Source: Larkinella terrae (lineage in GTDB: Bacteria; Bacteroidota; Bacteroidia; Cytophagales; Spirosomataceae). Taken from it: DNA of 64,000 nucleotides. The stretch is taken from NCBI RefSeq assembly GCF_009668025.1, contig NZ_WJXZ01000002.1, forward strand, positions 124,001-188,000. Reading direction: 5' to 3'. The stretch's first letter is position 1; each line of letters starts with the position of its first letter. Under the pieces are notes generated by a model, which was given only the letters and a program-made list of their open reading frames with translations, had not been told where the DNA came from and searched no databases. Of the stretch, positions 44,972 through 53,821 are shown in pieces. The translations under genes and the position numbers were made by a program.

Positions 44972-47900
44972 TTAGAGACCTAAACGCAGGTTCACACCAA
45001 ACGACCGCACCGGTGGCAACTGACCACCTTCGTACCAAAGCGTTTCCGATTCCGAAATGTCGATACCGCCACCAATCGCGCTGTAAATCAACAGCGGGTT
45101 GCGGGCAATCAGCGAAACGTTGGCCGATTTGATGAATTTACCCAGCATGTTTTTGGGGAAATTGTAACCGATTGAAACCTCCCGCAGCTTGATGTACGAT
45201 TTGCTGTAGATCCAGTTTTCGTTCAGGGCAAACAACCAGCCTTCATACAGGTTTTGAGCATCCACCCGCGTCGTGTTCGGCTGGCCGTCTTCGGTTACAC
45301 CGGGCAACAAAATACCGCCACCCGTGGCCGGATCGTCCCGCTTGGGTTTACCCAATTCGTTCAAACCGGCCGTTTCTTCTGAAAGTCCAGAACCCGCGTT
45401 GAACATTTTGGTCGTTGAGAAGAATTTGCCACCGGCGATAAAGTCCGCATTGACCCGTAACGTTACGCCTTTATACGCAAACGTATTCAGGAAACCGCCT
45501 TTGAATTTCGGCAGCACCGAGCCCAGCGGCACATTGTCTTCTTTGATGTACAGACCTTCGTTCGGTGTTCCTTTGGCATAAACCAACTTGTTCCCGTTCG
45601 CATCTTTTTTGATACCCTGACCTACCAGCAAGCCCCAGTCCTGGCCTTCACGGGCGTTGAGGGTCAGCGTCCGCCATTGCGGGCCGTCGATCTGGTAGTT
45701 GGTTAAACCTTCGCGCAGTTTGACTACTTTCGAGCGGTTGCGGTCCAGGTTGATGTCAAATTCCCAGGTAAAACCGGAAGCCGACCGAACCGGCGTTGCG
45801 TTAATGTGCAGTTCCAAACCGCTGGTTTGAATCAAACCGGCATTGATAACGGCATTGGTGTAACCGCTGGTTGGTGTAACCGGAACCGGAATGATCTGAT
45901 TTTTATTGTCGTTGCGGTACGCAGTAAATTCAAAACCTAACCGATTGTTCAGGAAACGCAGGTCGATACCACCTTCATACGACGACGACAAACCGGGTTG
46001 CAGATTGGAGTTCGGCAGCGTCGTTGGCAGGAACAGGGTTGCGTTGCTTGAATAAGCGGTACCGGAACCATACGCCAGAGCCGTTTGATACGGACCGACA
46101 TCGGTACCAACCTGTGCATAACCGGCGCGGATTTTACCATACGACAGAATGCGGTTTTGCGGAATCAGCTCCGAGAAAACCAGACCGGCCGACAGGGACG
46201 GATACAGGTACGAATTGTTCGCTTTGGGCAAAGTCGATGCCCAATCGTTCCGGATCGAGGCTTCTACAAAAACGAAATCCTTGTAACCAACGCTCACGTT
46301 TCCGAAAACGCTATTGACCTGCCGCTCGAACAAAAAGTTGTTGGACAGTGGCCGGTCAATTGAAGCCGCAATATTGTAGAAATTGGGCGCTGAAAGACCA
46401 CCAACGGTTGCCTGAAATAAACCATCGACCCGGTTGTAACGAATGTTTCCTCCGGCGTTTGCCACAACCGACAAATCTGCGAAATCCTGATTGTAGCTCA
46501 CCAGTACTTCATAGTTATTCTCGCGGCTATTGCTCGATAACGTAGAGAATGCACCCAGACCACCGGCGTTCAGCGTTCCCTGCGCAACACGGCCTTCTTG
46601 ATAATAACCGGCCTGATCGCGACGGACCGTAGCCGAAGCCTTCAGCGAAGGCAGAATCTGGTACGTCAATCCAAAGTCGCCAAATAACCGGTCGCCCCGG
46701 TTGGTGTTGGTATTTTTGTAGACCTGTGTAAAGGGGCTGTCCCAATATTTTGGACGTGGGTCTGTTGGGCTGCCAATGTTCCAGCTCCGGTAGGTTCCAT
46801 CCGGATTTTGATAGTTGCGCAAATCATCGATATTGAGCTGGCGCTGGAACCACTGGTTGAACATCCCCGTAGTCTGGTTGTAACCATTCAGGGTCGCATT
46901 CGTAACCCCGAACAGGTTGTTACTCGCACCGGTTCCCCCGCTTGAGCCATACCGGTCGGCCGGTTGATTGAGCGTCCGTGTCGAGGTATAGTTGATATTC
47001 AAATTGGCCGTTAGCCCTTTGCCAAACTTGATGCTATTCTTGGCACTGATGTAATCGCGGGTCTGCGATGAATTCGGCACAATCCCGTTGTTGATAATGT
47101 GCGTATACGAGATCCGGCTCTGGAAAGCCTCGGTACCGCGTGAAAAAGCGATGTTTGTGTTGTTGCTGATGGGTTTGGCGAAGAAATCCCTTACGTTGTT
47201 CGGATGCGGAGAAAATGGCGTCAGCTGACCAAATTCCGGCCCCTGCTGCCAGGAGAATGCCGAACGGTGGGGCGAACCATCCATGCGGGGCCCCCAGCTT
47301 TCGTCGGCGGAATAATCCAGGATCTTCTGACCGTTGAACGCAGCCCAGTCGGCCGGGTGAAGTTTCGGATCAAACTGGAAAGTATCCCAGGTTTGGGAAT
47401 AACCGCCACCGTATTCGTTCTGGTATTTGGGCAGCATTCCGACCATGTCGATCGTCGTACTGTGGTTGAAATCGAGCCGGGTTTCGCCCGCTTTGGCGCG
47501 CTTGGTCGTGATGACGATAACGCCCGCCGAGGCCCGGTTTCCGTACAGTGCCGTTGCCGAAGGACCTTTCAAGACCGAAAGGTTTTCAACATCATCCATG
47601 TTTACCTGGCTCACGTCAGTGGGGGTTCCATCCACGACGTACAGCGGATCGCCACCGGTCAGGGAGTTGACCCCCCGAATCCGGATGCTGGGGCTACCAA
47701 ATTTCGCAGCCGACTGGCCCAGTACCTGCACCCCGGCAATTTTCCCCGCCAAGGCATTCGCGACGTTCGGGTCGCGGGCGATGTTCAGTTTTTCCTGCTT
47801 CAACTCCTGAACTGAGTAGTTGAGTGCTTTCTTGTCGCGCGAAATACCGAGGGCGGTTACTACAATTTCCTGAAGTGTCGAAGCATCAGGTTGTAACGTG

Positions 47901-48181
47901 AGATCAACCGTGGAGCGGTTTCCAATGGATACATCAGTCGTCTTGAATCCGATAAACGAAAAGGTGAGTGTTTCGGCATTGTCAGGTACGCTGATGGAGT
48001 ATTCACCGGTGGCGTTGGTGGTGGCCCCGCGGGAGGTGCCTTTGACTACAATGTTAACACCGGGGAGTGGAGAACTGTCTTCTGCGGAAGTCACTTTGCC
48101 CGAAATGGTACGGGATTGAGCAAAGGCGGTGCCTATTGCGCCGGATAGGCACAATAGGGCAATGAGTAAACGCTTTAACAT
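44972..48181 (-). CDS. SusC/RagA TonB-dependent transporter, pair 3
   Basis: About 1069 residues, starting MLKRLLIALLCLSGAIGTAFAQSR, a clean signal peptide; a longer reading from 48211 adds ten residues before it. CarboxypepD_reg-like domain TISGKVTSAEDSSPLPGVNIVVKGTSRGATTNATG leads into the plug LQEIVVTALGISRDKKALNYSVQEL and IRIRGVNSLTGGDPLYVVDGTPTDVSQVNMDDVENLSVLKGPSATALYGNRASAGVIVITTK. The barrel ends FGVNLRLGL. No STN domain. Together with pair 2 it makes two adjacent same-strand transport operons; they are homologous but diverged. Confidence 0.94.
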   Translation of the reverse strand: MLKRLLIALLCLSGAIGTAFAQSRTISGKVTSAEDSSPLPGVNIVVKGTSRGATTNATGEYSISVPDNAETLTFSFIGFKTTDVSIGNRSTVDLTLQPDASTLQEIVVTALGISRDKKALNYSVQELKQEKLNIARDPNVANALAGKIAGVQVLGQSAAKFGSPSIRIRGVNSLTGGDPLYVVDGTPTDVSQVNMDDVENLSVLKGPSATALYGNRASAGVIVITTKRAKAGETRLDFNHSTTIDMVGMLPKYQNEYGGGYSQTWDTFQFDPKLHPADWAAFNGQKILDYSADESWGPRMDGSPHRSAFSWQQGPEFGQLTPFSPHPNNVRDFFAKPISNNTNIAFSRGTEAFQSRISYTHIINNGIVPNSSQTRDYISAKNSIKFGKGLTANLNINYTSTRTLNQPADRYGSSGGTGASNNLFGVTNATLNGYNQTTGMFNQWFQRQLNIDDLRNYQNPDGTYRSWNIGSPTDPRPKYWDSPFTQVYKNTNTNRGDRLFGDFGLTYQILPSLKASATVRRDQAGYYQEGRVAQGTLNAGGLGAFSTLSSNSRENNYEVLVSYNQDFADLSVVANAGGNIRYNRVDGLFQATVGGLSAPNFYNIAASIDRPLSNNFLFERQVNSVFGNVSVGYKDFVFVEASIRNDWASTLPKANNSYLYPSLSAGLVFSELIPQNRILSYGKIRAGYAQVGTDVGPYQTALAYGSGTAYSSNATLFLPTTLPNSNLQPGLSSSYEGGIDLRFLNNRLGFEFTAYRNDNKNQIIPVPVTPTSGYTNAVINAGLIQTSGLELHINATPVRSASGFTWEFDINLDRNRSKVVKLREGLTNYQIDGPQWRTLTLNAREGQDWGLLVGQGIKKDANGNKLVYAKGTPNEGLYIKEDNVPLGSVLPKFKGGFLNTFAYKGVTLRVNADFIAGGKFFSTTKMFNAGSGLSEETAGLNELGKPKRDDPATGGGILLPGVTEDGQPNTTRVDAQNLYEGWLFALNENWIYSKSYIKLREVSIGYNFPKNMLGKFIKSANVSLIARNPLLIYSAIGGGIDISESETLWYEGGQLPPVRSFGVNLRLGL

Positions 48182-48224
48182 GTTTTTAGTTAGGTTAATG
48201 AAAGTATGCACTAATACTTGAAAG

Positions 48225-48254
48225 TAAAATTACTACGAAATTTTCTCTTGCCAA
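48225..48254 (-). promoter_or_regulatory. Candidate promoter of SusC-SusD operon pair 3
   Basis: On the minus strand, TTG (48252-48254), a 19-base spacer and TAATTTTA (48225-48232, 7 of 8 against TAnnTTTG). It lies about 44 bases before the ATG at 48181. Confidence 0.35.
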
Positions 48255-48438
48255 TAGCCTGAATGGCAACAAATTCAGTAACGCCGTTGCAAAATGACCT
48301 CCTAAATGGAATTCAAATGAAATGCTTGTGTTATTAACTGGCTATAAATCAGTGTTTTATGCTTGATTACAATTCGTTAACAAATTGTTAAAATTTTATT
48401 CAATGAGCCGTCTTTCAGTACATTACGTATTGATAAAT

Positions 48439-48446
48439 TATCTTTG
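48439..48446 (+). promoter_or_regulatory. Predicted -7 element abutting the RsmF-like start codon
   Basis: TATCTTTG, a full TAnnTTTG match, ends 4 bases before the ATG at 48451. A TTTC lies 22 bases upstream as a weak -33 element. Transcription would begin at or next to the start codon. Confidence 0.5.
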
Positions 48447-48450
48447 TTCG

Positions 48451-49824
48451 ATGAGTAACGCCCCATTACCCCAGCAATTCCAGCAGCAGATGCAACAGCA
48501 GCTGGGTGACGATTATCCGGCGTTTCTAACAGCCCTGCAGCAGCCCGCCCCCGTGAGCATCCGGATCAACCCGAAGAAGGCGGTTTTAAAAACGGAAAAT
48601 CTGGAGCCGGTTTTGTGGTGTGCCGAAGGCTTTTATTTACCGGAACGACCGGTTTTTACGCTCGATCCGCTGTTTCAGGCTGGCGCATTTTACGTACAGG
48701 AGGCATCCTCAATGTTGATTGCGGAAGCGTTGCGCCAAACCGCCCGCTTGCAACGCCCGCTGCGGGTGCTGGACCTGTGCGCGGCCCCCGGTGGCAAAAG
48801 CACCTTGCTGGCTTCGTTGCTGGCGGCCGACGGTTTGCTGGTTTGCAACGAAGTAATCCGGAGCCGGATACCGGTTTTGAAAGAAAATATGGAGAAATGG
48901 GGGCTCCCGAACGTCGTCATCAGCAACCACGATCCGGAGGATTTCAAATCGCTGAACGGTTTTTTCGACATCGTACTGGTCGATGCGCCCTGCTCGGGCG
49001 AAGGGTTGTTTCGGAAAGACCCGGAAGCCATGCTCGAATGGTCACCGGACAGCGTGGTGTTCTGTGCCACCCGCCAGCAGCGCATCCTGACGGCGGCCGC
49101 TCCGCTGCTCTGCGACGACGGTCTGCTTCTATATAGTACGTGTACGTATAATGACAGCGAAAACAGCCAGAATGCCGAATGGCTCAGCGAACACGGTTTT
49201 GAGAACCAGCGGCTGGAACTGCCCGCATCGTGGGGTATTCAGGAACAGACGTTCAATAAAGTGACGGGCTACCAGTGCTATCCGCACCGGGTCAAAGGCG
49301 AAGGTTTCTTTCTCAGTATTTTCAAAAAGAAACAGCGGTCGAGCCCGGAAATGGGCGTGCCCCGGACGTTCCGATCGTTAAAACCGGTGCGCAACTGGCA
49401 GGTGAAAACCCTGCAATCGTTCCTGAAAAATCCCGACGACTACTCGTTTTATGTGAAACCGAACGAGGAGGTTTTTGCCATTCCGGAGTCGCTCGTGGCC
49501 GATTTTCGGCTCCTGGACTCGGCCTTGCACAACAAAGGTTTCGGGCTGGAAATGGGTATTTTCAAGGGCGACGATTTCATTCCGTCGCACGCCCTCGCGC
49601 TGAGCACTGCCATTGCTGACACGCTTCCCGGCATTGAGCTGACGAGGGAAGAGTCCATCCGGTTTTTCAAAAAAGAAAACCTGGTGCTGAACGATCCGGT
49701 GAAAGGCTGGCTGCTGGCGCGCTACAACGGCCTGAATCTGGGCTGGCTGAAAGGCGTGGGCAATCGGGTCAATAATTACCTGCCGAAAGAATGGCGGATT
49801 CGGATGGACATCAAAGAATATTGA
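48451..49824 (+). CDS. RsmF/NOL1-NOP2-sun-type rRNA m5C methyltransferase
   Basis: About 457 residues, starting MSNAPLPQQFQQQMQQQLGDDY. The SAM motif VLDLCAAPGGKSTLLASLL lies near residue 106, VLVDAPCSGEGLFRKDPEAMLEWSPD near 182 (catalytic Cys in PC) and YSTCTYNDSENSQNAEWL near 227 (second Cys, TC motif). The C-terminal half contains the RsmF-like RNA-binding part and ends GWLKGVGNRVNNYLPKEWRI. Relatives methylate 16S rRNA C1407 or nearby sites in the cytoplasm. I choose the 48451 ATG because the longer reading contains its promoter element. Single-gene unit. Confidence 0.9.
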   Translation: MSNAPLPQQFQQQMQQQLGDDYPAFLTALQQPAPVSIRINPKKAVLKTENLEPVLWCAEGFYLPERPVFTLDPLFQAGAFYVQEASSMLIAEALRQTARLQRPLRVLDLCAAPGGKSTLLASLLAADGLLVCNEVIRSRIPVLKENMEKWGLPNVVISNHDPEDFKSLNGFFDIVLVDAPCSGEGLFRKDPEAMLEWSPDSVVFCATRQQRILTAAAPLLCDDGLLLYSTCTYNDSENSQNAEWLSEHGFENQRLELPASWGIQEQTFNKVTGYQCYPHRVKGEGFFLSIFKKKQRSSPEMGVPRTFRSLKPVRNWQVKTLQSFLKNPDDYSFYVKPNEEVFAIPESLVADFRLLDSALHNKGFGLEMGIFKGDDFIPSHALALSTAIADTLPGIELTREESIRFFKKENLVLNDPVKGWLLARYNGLNLGWLKGVGNRVNNYLPKEWRIRMDIKEY

Positions 49825-49846
49825 CCCGGCAACCCGCCCGGCGGTA

Positions 49847-49878
49847 TTGGCATTCCAGCAAAAAAAGTAGTTACTTTG
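49847..49878 (+). promoter_or_regulatory. Candidate promoter of fabI
   Basis: TTG (49847-49849), a 21-base spacer and TTACTTTG (49871-49878), 7 of 8 against TAnnTTTG, about 45 bases before the ATG at 49924. Confidence 0.4.
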
Positions 49879-49923
49879 CCGACTTCTGAATCGACACGAT
49901 CACCGAAAAAAGCAACTCAATTC

Positions 49924-50757
49924 ATGGCTTACGGATTATTGAAAGGCAAGCGAGGAATTATCACCGGAGCATTGGATGAAAAGTCCATTGCCTGGAAAAT
50001 AGCACTGAAAGCAAAGGAAGAAGGCGCAACCTTCACGTTATCGAACGCACCCCTTGCCATGCGGATGGGGGCTATCAAGCAACTGGCGGAACAATGTGAA
50101 GCCGAAATTATTCCCGCCGATGCCACGTCGGTGGAAGACATCGAGAACCTCTACACCAAGTCGATCGACGTGTTGGGGGGCAAAATCGACTTCGTGCTGC
50201 ACTCGATCGGCATGAGTCCGAACATTCGTAAAAACCGCCCCTACGGTGATATGAACTACGAATGGTACCAAAAAAGTCTGGACATTTCGGCCCTTTCTTT
50301 TCATAAAATGATGCAAACTGCCGAAAAACTGGACGCCCTGAACGAGTGGGCTTCGGTGGTCGGTTTGAGCTACATTGCCGCCCAGCGGACGTTTGCGTTC
50401 TACACCGATATGGCCGACGCCAAAGCCATGCTCGAATCCATCGCGCGCGGTTACGGTTACCGGTTTGGTAAACTGAAAAACGTTCGGGTCAATACCGTAT
50501 CGCAATCACCGACCGTAACGACGGCCGGCTCTGGAATTGGCGGTTTTGATGTTTTCTACGAATACGCCCAACTGATGTCGCCACTCGGCAACGCTACGGC
50601 CGACGATTGTGCCAATTACGTCATCACGCTTTTCAGCGACCTGACCCGCATGGTAACGATGCAGAATCTTTTCCACGACGGCGGTTTCTCCAGCGTGGGC
50701 GTTTCGGAAGATCTGGCCATGAAGCTCATGCAGGCCCACCAGCAGGAGCAGCAGTAA
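49924..50757 (+). CDS. fabI: Enoyl-[acyl-carrier-protein] reductase (FabI)
   Basis: About 277 residues, starting MAYGLLKGKRGIITGALDEKSIAWKIA. The FabI short-chain reductase fold has the G-x5-S-I-A nucleotide motif, FVLHSIGMSPN, and the catalytic Tyr-x6-Lys in FYTDMADAKAMLES. Next come RVNTVSQSPTVTTAGSGIGGFD and the C-terminal MVTMQNLFHDGGFSSVG, all typical of Bacteroidota FabI. It performs the last, NADH-dependent reduction of each fatty-acid elongation cycle in the cytoplasm. I use the ATG at 49924; an upstream reading begins inside the promoter. A hairpin follows at 50774-50818. Confidence 0.95.
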   Translation: MAYGLLKGKRGIITGALDEKSIAWKIALKAKEEGATFTLSNAPLAMRMGAIKQLAEQCEAEIIPADATSVEDIENLYTKSIDVLGGKIDFVLHSIGMSPNIRKNRPYGDMNYEWYQKSLDISALSFHKMMQTAEKLDALNEWASVVGLSYIAAQRTFAFYTDMADAKAMLESIARGYGYRFGKLKNVRVNTVSQSPTVTTAGSGIGGFDVFYEYAQLMSPLGNATADDCANYVITLFSDLTRMVTMQNLFHDGGFSSVGVSEDLAMKLMQAHQQEQQ

Positions 50758-50773
50758 GAAAAACGAAAAACAG

Positions 50774-50818
50774 GAGAGGAAAATGAGAAGGTAAATCCTG
50801 CTTTGTCATCTTCCTCTC
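50774..50818 (+). terminator. Probable terminator after fabI
   Basis: Arms 50774-50786 and 50806-50818 pair over 13 positions with one mismatch (GAGAGGAAAATGA against TCATCTTCCTCTC), and the T-rich TTTTCTTTT follows. Confidence 0.65.
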
Positions 50819-50862
50819 TTTTCTTTTAAAATCGCTTCAGAACGTTTTTTTCTGTAGACTTA

Positions 50863-52449
50863 TCACTCCGCTTTTCCCGCATAACCCTTCCCCATCAGGA
50901 TCTGCCCGGGCCGTTTGCCGGTGTGTTTTCCGCTTTCAATCACCGGAACACCGTTGACCAGCACGTACGAAAAACCGGATGAATACGCGTGCGGCTGATC
51001 GTACGTCGACCGATCGGCTACAGTTTTTTCGTCGAAAATAACGAGATCGGCGGCATAACCGGGTTTGAGAATGCCCCTATCGTCGAGCTTAAACCGCTGG
51101 GCTGGCAACGACGACATGCGCCGAATGGCTTCCTCCACCGGAATTACTTTTTTGTCCCGAACGTAAACGCCCAGCACCCGGGCGTTCGTGCCGTAGCCGC
51201 GCGGGTGCGGCATGCCGGATTGAAAGTTCGCCACCCCCGCGTCCGACGCAATCATGGTGTTCGGATACCGCATGATCGTGGCTACGTCCTCTTCCGACAT
51301 CGTGTGATAAACCATCTGAATGCGTTTCAGGGCGGTTTTGTCCATCAGTTCCATCACCAGATCGGCCTCGGTCTCGGCGTTGTTTTTTCGTCCGAGTTTC
51401 TGATTGATTTTGGTAATGCTCAGGCCGTTGAACGTTGTATCGGCGGGGTAAAACGCCACCACCGCGTAGTCGTAATTCTTCCGGGCGTTTTGCCTGAGAC
51501 CGTCCAGCATTTCCTTCCGGATTTTGGCGCGGGTGGCCGGGTCGCGGAAGCGGAGCAAGGTCGCCGAGTCGCCGTCGGCCAGTGCCCAGGACGGAACAAT
51601 GCTCGCCAGGGACGTACTCGAAGCGGTATACGGATATTGATCGACGGTGACATCGTAGCCCTCGCGCCGGGCGGCTTCCACCATCGCTACGGTTTCGGTG
51701 CTGGAACCCCAGATCGGTTTGCTGGCGACTTTAAAGTGCGAAATCTCGACCGGAATGTTGGCTTCGCGGCCAATCTGGATGGCTTCTTCAATCGCTTTTT
51801 TAACGTCCTGCCCTTCATTGCGCATGTGCGATGCGTAAACGCCCCCGTAACGCGACGCCATTTTGGCCAGATTAACAATTTCGGGTGTGCGGGCATAGGT
51901 GCCGGGCGTGTAGATCAAACCGGTCGAAATGCCAACGGCGCCGTCTTTCATAGCCTGCTCCACGAGCGTTTCCATTTCGGTTTGTTCTTTGGCGGTCGGT
52001 TCGCGGAACGCCATTTTCATCACCTTCATGCGCACGGTATTGTGGCCGATCATCGACGCCACGTTGGGCGAAAAACCGCTGATACGCAGGGAGTCGTAGA
52101 AAAGCCGCAGGTTCGTTGCCGATGCTCCGCAGTTGCCGGTGACGAGAGTCGTGACGCCGTCGTAAATAAAATTCTCCGCCCCGGGGCGCTCCTGTAAACT
52201 GCCTTCCACGTGGGTGTGAACGTCGATAAAACCGGGTGCCACGATCTGGTTTTTGGCGTCGATCACGGTTTTGCCATCCGTCGCCGGAATCGGGCCGATG
52301 CGCGCAACTTTGCCGTTCTGGATGGCCACGTCGGCGTAGTACCAGGGGTTGCCGGTTCCGTCGACGACGCGTCCGTTTTTGATGACCAGATCGTAGGATT
52401 GGCCGGATGCGAAAGTGCTGATGAAGAGTAGGTAAAACAGGTGTTTCAT
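50863..52449 (-). CDS. Secreted D-aminoacylase-type amidohydrolase
   Basis: A 528-residue protein with an N-terminal signal peptide (FYLLFISTFASGQS). The amidohydrolase fold begins YDLVIKNGRVVDGTGNPWYYADVAI. The metal motif APGFIDVHTHVEG is near residue 72, with TTLVTGNCGASA, later VYASHMRNEGQDV and PVEISHFKVASKPIWGS, and TMIASDAGV near 400. It ends in the usual KPGYAADLVIFD region. Family members hydrolyse N-acyl-D-amino acids or D-amino-acid-containing dipeptides. The signal peptide implies periplasmic work on D-amino-acid or peptidoglycan-derived compounds. Confidence 0.9.
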   Translation of the reverse strand: MKHLFYLLFISTFASGQSYDLVIKNGRVVDGTGNPWYYADVAIQNGKVARIGPIPATDGKTVIDAKNQIVAPGFIDVHTHVEGSLQERPGAENFIYDGVTTLVTGNCGASATNLRLFYDSLRISGFSPNVASMIGHNTVRMKVMKMAFREPTAKEQTEMETLVEQAMKDGAVGISTGLIYTPGTYARTPEIVNLAKMASRYGGVYASHMRNEGQDVKKAIEEAIQIGREANIPVEISHFKVASKPIWGSSTETVAMVEAARREGYDVTVDQYPYTASSTSLASIVPSWALADGDSATLLRFRDPATRAKIRKEMLDGLRQNARKNYDYAVVAFYPADTTFNGLSITKINQKLGRKNNAETEADLVMELMDKTALKRIQMVYHTMSEEDVATIMRYPNTMIASDAGVANFQSGMPHPRGYGTNARVLGVYVRDKKVIPVEEAIRRMSSLPAQRFKLDDRGILKPGYAADLVIFDEKTVADRSTYDQPHAYSSGFSYVLVNGVPVIESGKHTGKRPGQILMGKGYAGKAE

Positions 52450-52452
52450 AAT

Positions 52453-53061
52453 TTACTCAGCGTCCCAGATGGTGACGATTTGATCGGAATGAAGACTTTT
52501 AAAAACGTAAAAAAGAGTGCTATAATCGCTGCTGGTTTTGTAATCATTAACGGTTTTTTGCGGCACATCCTTCCACAATTCATCGGCGTCGGAGTCGTCG
52601 GCCAGGGCGTAATAAATGGATTTTTCGAACAATGTCTGAGCATCGGTTTCGGTGGACAGCTGGGTATAAAACGGTTTCGAGCCGTAGCCAATAAACCGCC
52701 CGTAATCGCCGTCAATACAGGGCCAGTCCCAATCCTGCCACGTAATTAAAGGCGGTGTGGTTTTCTCCAGTTCAAGCGTTTTCTGGTCGGCCAGATCGTC
52801 AACTTCGGCTTTGGACAAATCCGGATTCCGGTCCTGAAGTTGTCGTTTCAATTCCGCCAGATCACCCTGGCAGGTGTAACTGTCCCGCTCGTAAAGCCGC
52901 CCGGTCGCCAGACAATCCGGGCAAATCGACTCAATTTCGTCTTCTCCGTAAAAAGCGTCAGCATTAAAACACAATTTCTGTTGATTACAGAACTCACAGC
53001 GCGTTTCCTTGTCTCGCAAGCCCATAAAAACCTCCGGTTTGTCTACGTATTTGAAGGTCAT
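52453..53061 (-). CDS. CbrC / UPF0167 family protein
   Basis: A 202-residue protein starting MTFKYVDKPEVFMGLRDKETRCEFCNQQKLCF. It has paired CxxC motifs (CEFC near residue 22, CPDC near 47) as in the family, and the GRLYERDSYTCQGD and ITWQDWDWPCIDGDYGRFIGYGSK segments. E. coli CbrC is a small protein linked to colicin E2 tolerance, but its mechanism is not settled. It lies 37 bases downstream of the DUF4926 gene, same strand, in an AT-richer stretch, so it may form one cassette with the two genes upstream. Confidence 0.78.
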   Translation of the reverse strand: MTFKYVDKPEVFMGLRDKETRCEFCNQQKLCFNADAFYGEDEIESICPDCLATGRLYERDSYTCQGDLAELKRQLQDRNPDLSKAEVDDLADQKTLELEKTTPPLITWQDWDWPCIDGDYGRFIGYGSKPFYTQLSTETDAQTLFEKSIYYALADDSDADELWKDVPQKTVNDYKTSSDYSTLFYVFKSLHSDQIVTIWDAE

Positions 53062-53098
53062 TGGTGGTGGTGTTTGAGCAAGACAGTTTTATAAGAGA

Positions 53099-53329
53099 TC
53101 AAGCAGCTCTATCGAATCGAACATGGAGAATCGCATCACGACCGGTAACAAGTTGAATTTGATTGGCTTTCAAAGTTTCGACCGCAATGGTATCACCATC
53201 GGCGTTTACAAATTCTACTTCATAGTTTTGGCCGCTTTCATACACATAGGCCACTGTTCCGACATCGCCGACCGATAAACTCAGATTTGGTAAGTTGATC
53301 AATAGAGCAACTAGTTCTCCTTCTTTCAT
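53099..53329 (-). CDS. DUF4926 protein (candidate antitoxin/immunity partner)
   Basis: A 76-residue protein. MKEGELVALLINLPNLSLSVGDVGTVAYVYESGQNYEVEFVNADGDTIAVETLKANQIQLV matches DUF4926: a small beta-barrel-like fold with GDVGTV and YEVEFVNADG. It starts 5 bases after the stop of the DUF6883 gene, consistent with coupled translation. DUF4926 genes are, as I recall, frequently placed next to DUF6883 genes. I infer a partner role; direct evidence of antitoxin function is lacking. Confidence 0.78.
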   Translation of the reverse strand: MKEGELVALLINLPNLSLSVGDVGTVAYVYESGQNYEVEFVNADGDTIAVETLKANQIQLVTGRDAILHVRFDRAA

Positions 53330-53334
53330 ACTTT

Positions 53335-53670
53335 TTAACGATTGGGATAGGCAGTTACTAATCTTGGAAAGTATTGCCTATGTTCTTTAATCCAGATGCT
53401 TTTAATGCTGTACAATTTACCATTTGGAGCTGTTAAATTGCCAACAACGACAAATTTTATTCCATCTTCGGAGAAAACGGTTTCAATAACATTCCCTTCG
53501 CAGGCCATTCCTTTTAAATCCATTAGTAGTAATTCATACTGTTCTGGATCGTATCCTATGTTTCGGTAAAAAGAAGCTTTCCCTTTGTTTTGCGGATGAT
53601 TTTCTGCTAAGAGATAGTCTTTAACTTTTGCAAAAGGTATATAGGCATTTTCACAATCTGGTAATGTCAT
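53335..53670 (-). CDS. DUF6883 protein (candidate toxin)
   Basis: A 111-residue protein. LPDCENAYIPFAKVKDYLLAENHPQNKGKASFYRNIGYDPEQYELLLMDL, then YSIKSIWIKEHRQYFPRLVTAYP, matches DUF6883, with the KA(S/R)F(F/Y) and PRLVTAYP signatures. The domain occurs alone or as the C-terminal tip of polymorphic toxins in many bacteria; activity is not established. It heads the DUF6883-DUF4926-CbrC run in an AT-richer stretch than the surrounding genes, suggesting recent acquisition. Upstream promoter is weak (TCAATTTG near 53691). Confidence 0.78.
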   Translation of the reverse strand: MTLPDCENAYIPFAKVKDYLLAENHPQNKGKASFYRNIGYDPEQYELLLMDLKGMACEGNVIETVFSEDGIKFVVVGNLTAPNGKLYSIKSIWIKEHRQYFPRLVTAYPNR

Positions 53671-53821
53671 TTTTGAAGCAGATTCTTGAACAAATTGATA
53701 AGTTCAATGGGTGATTTGGCCTAAAGAGCACTAACTTAACGAACAAAACCCCAATTTGCCAGTAAAACCGCTCGGCGAACGAGCTGATTTTGAATGAAGA
53801 AAATTCTAACGAAGGTGCGTC

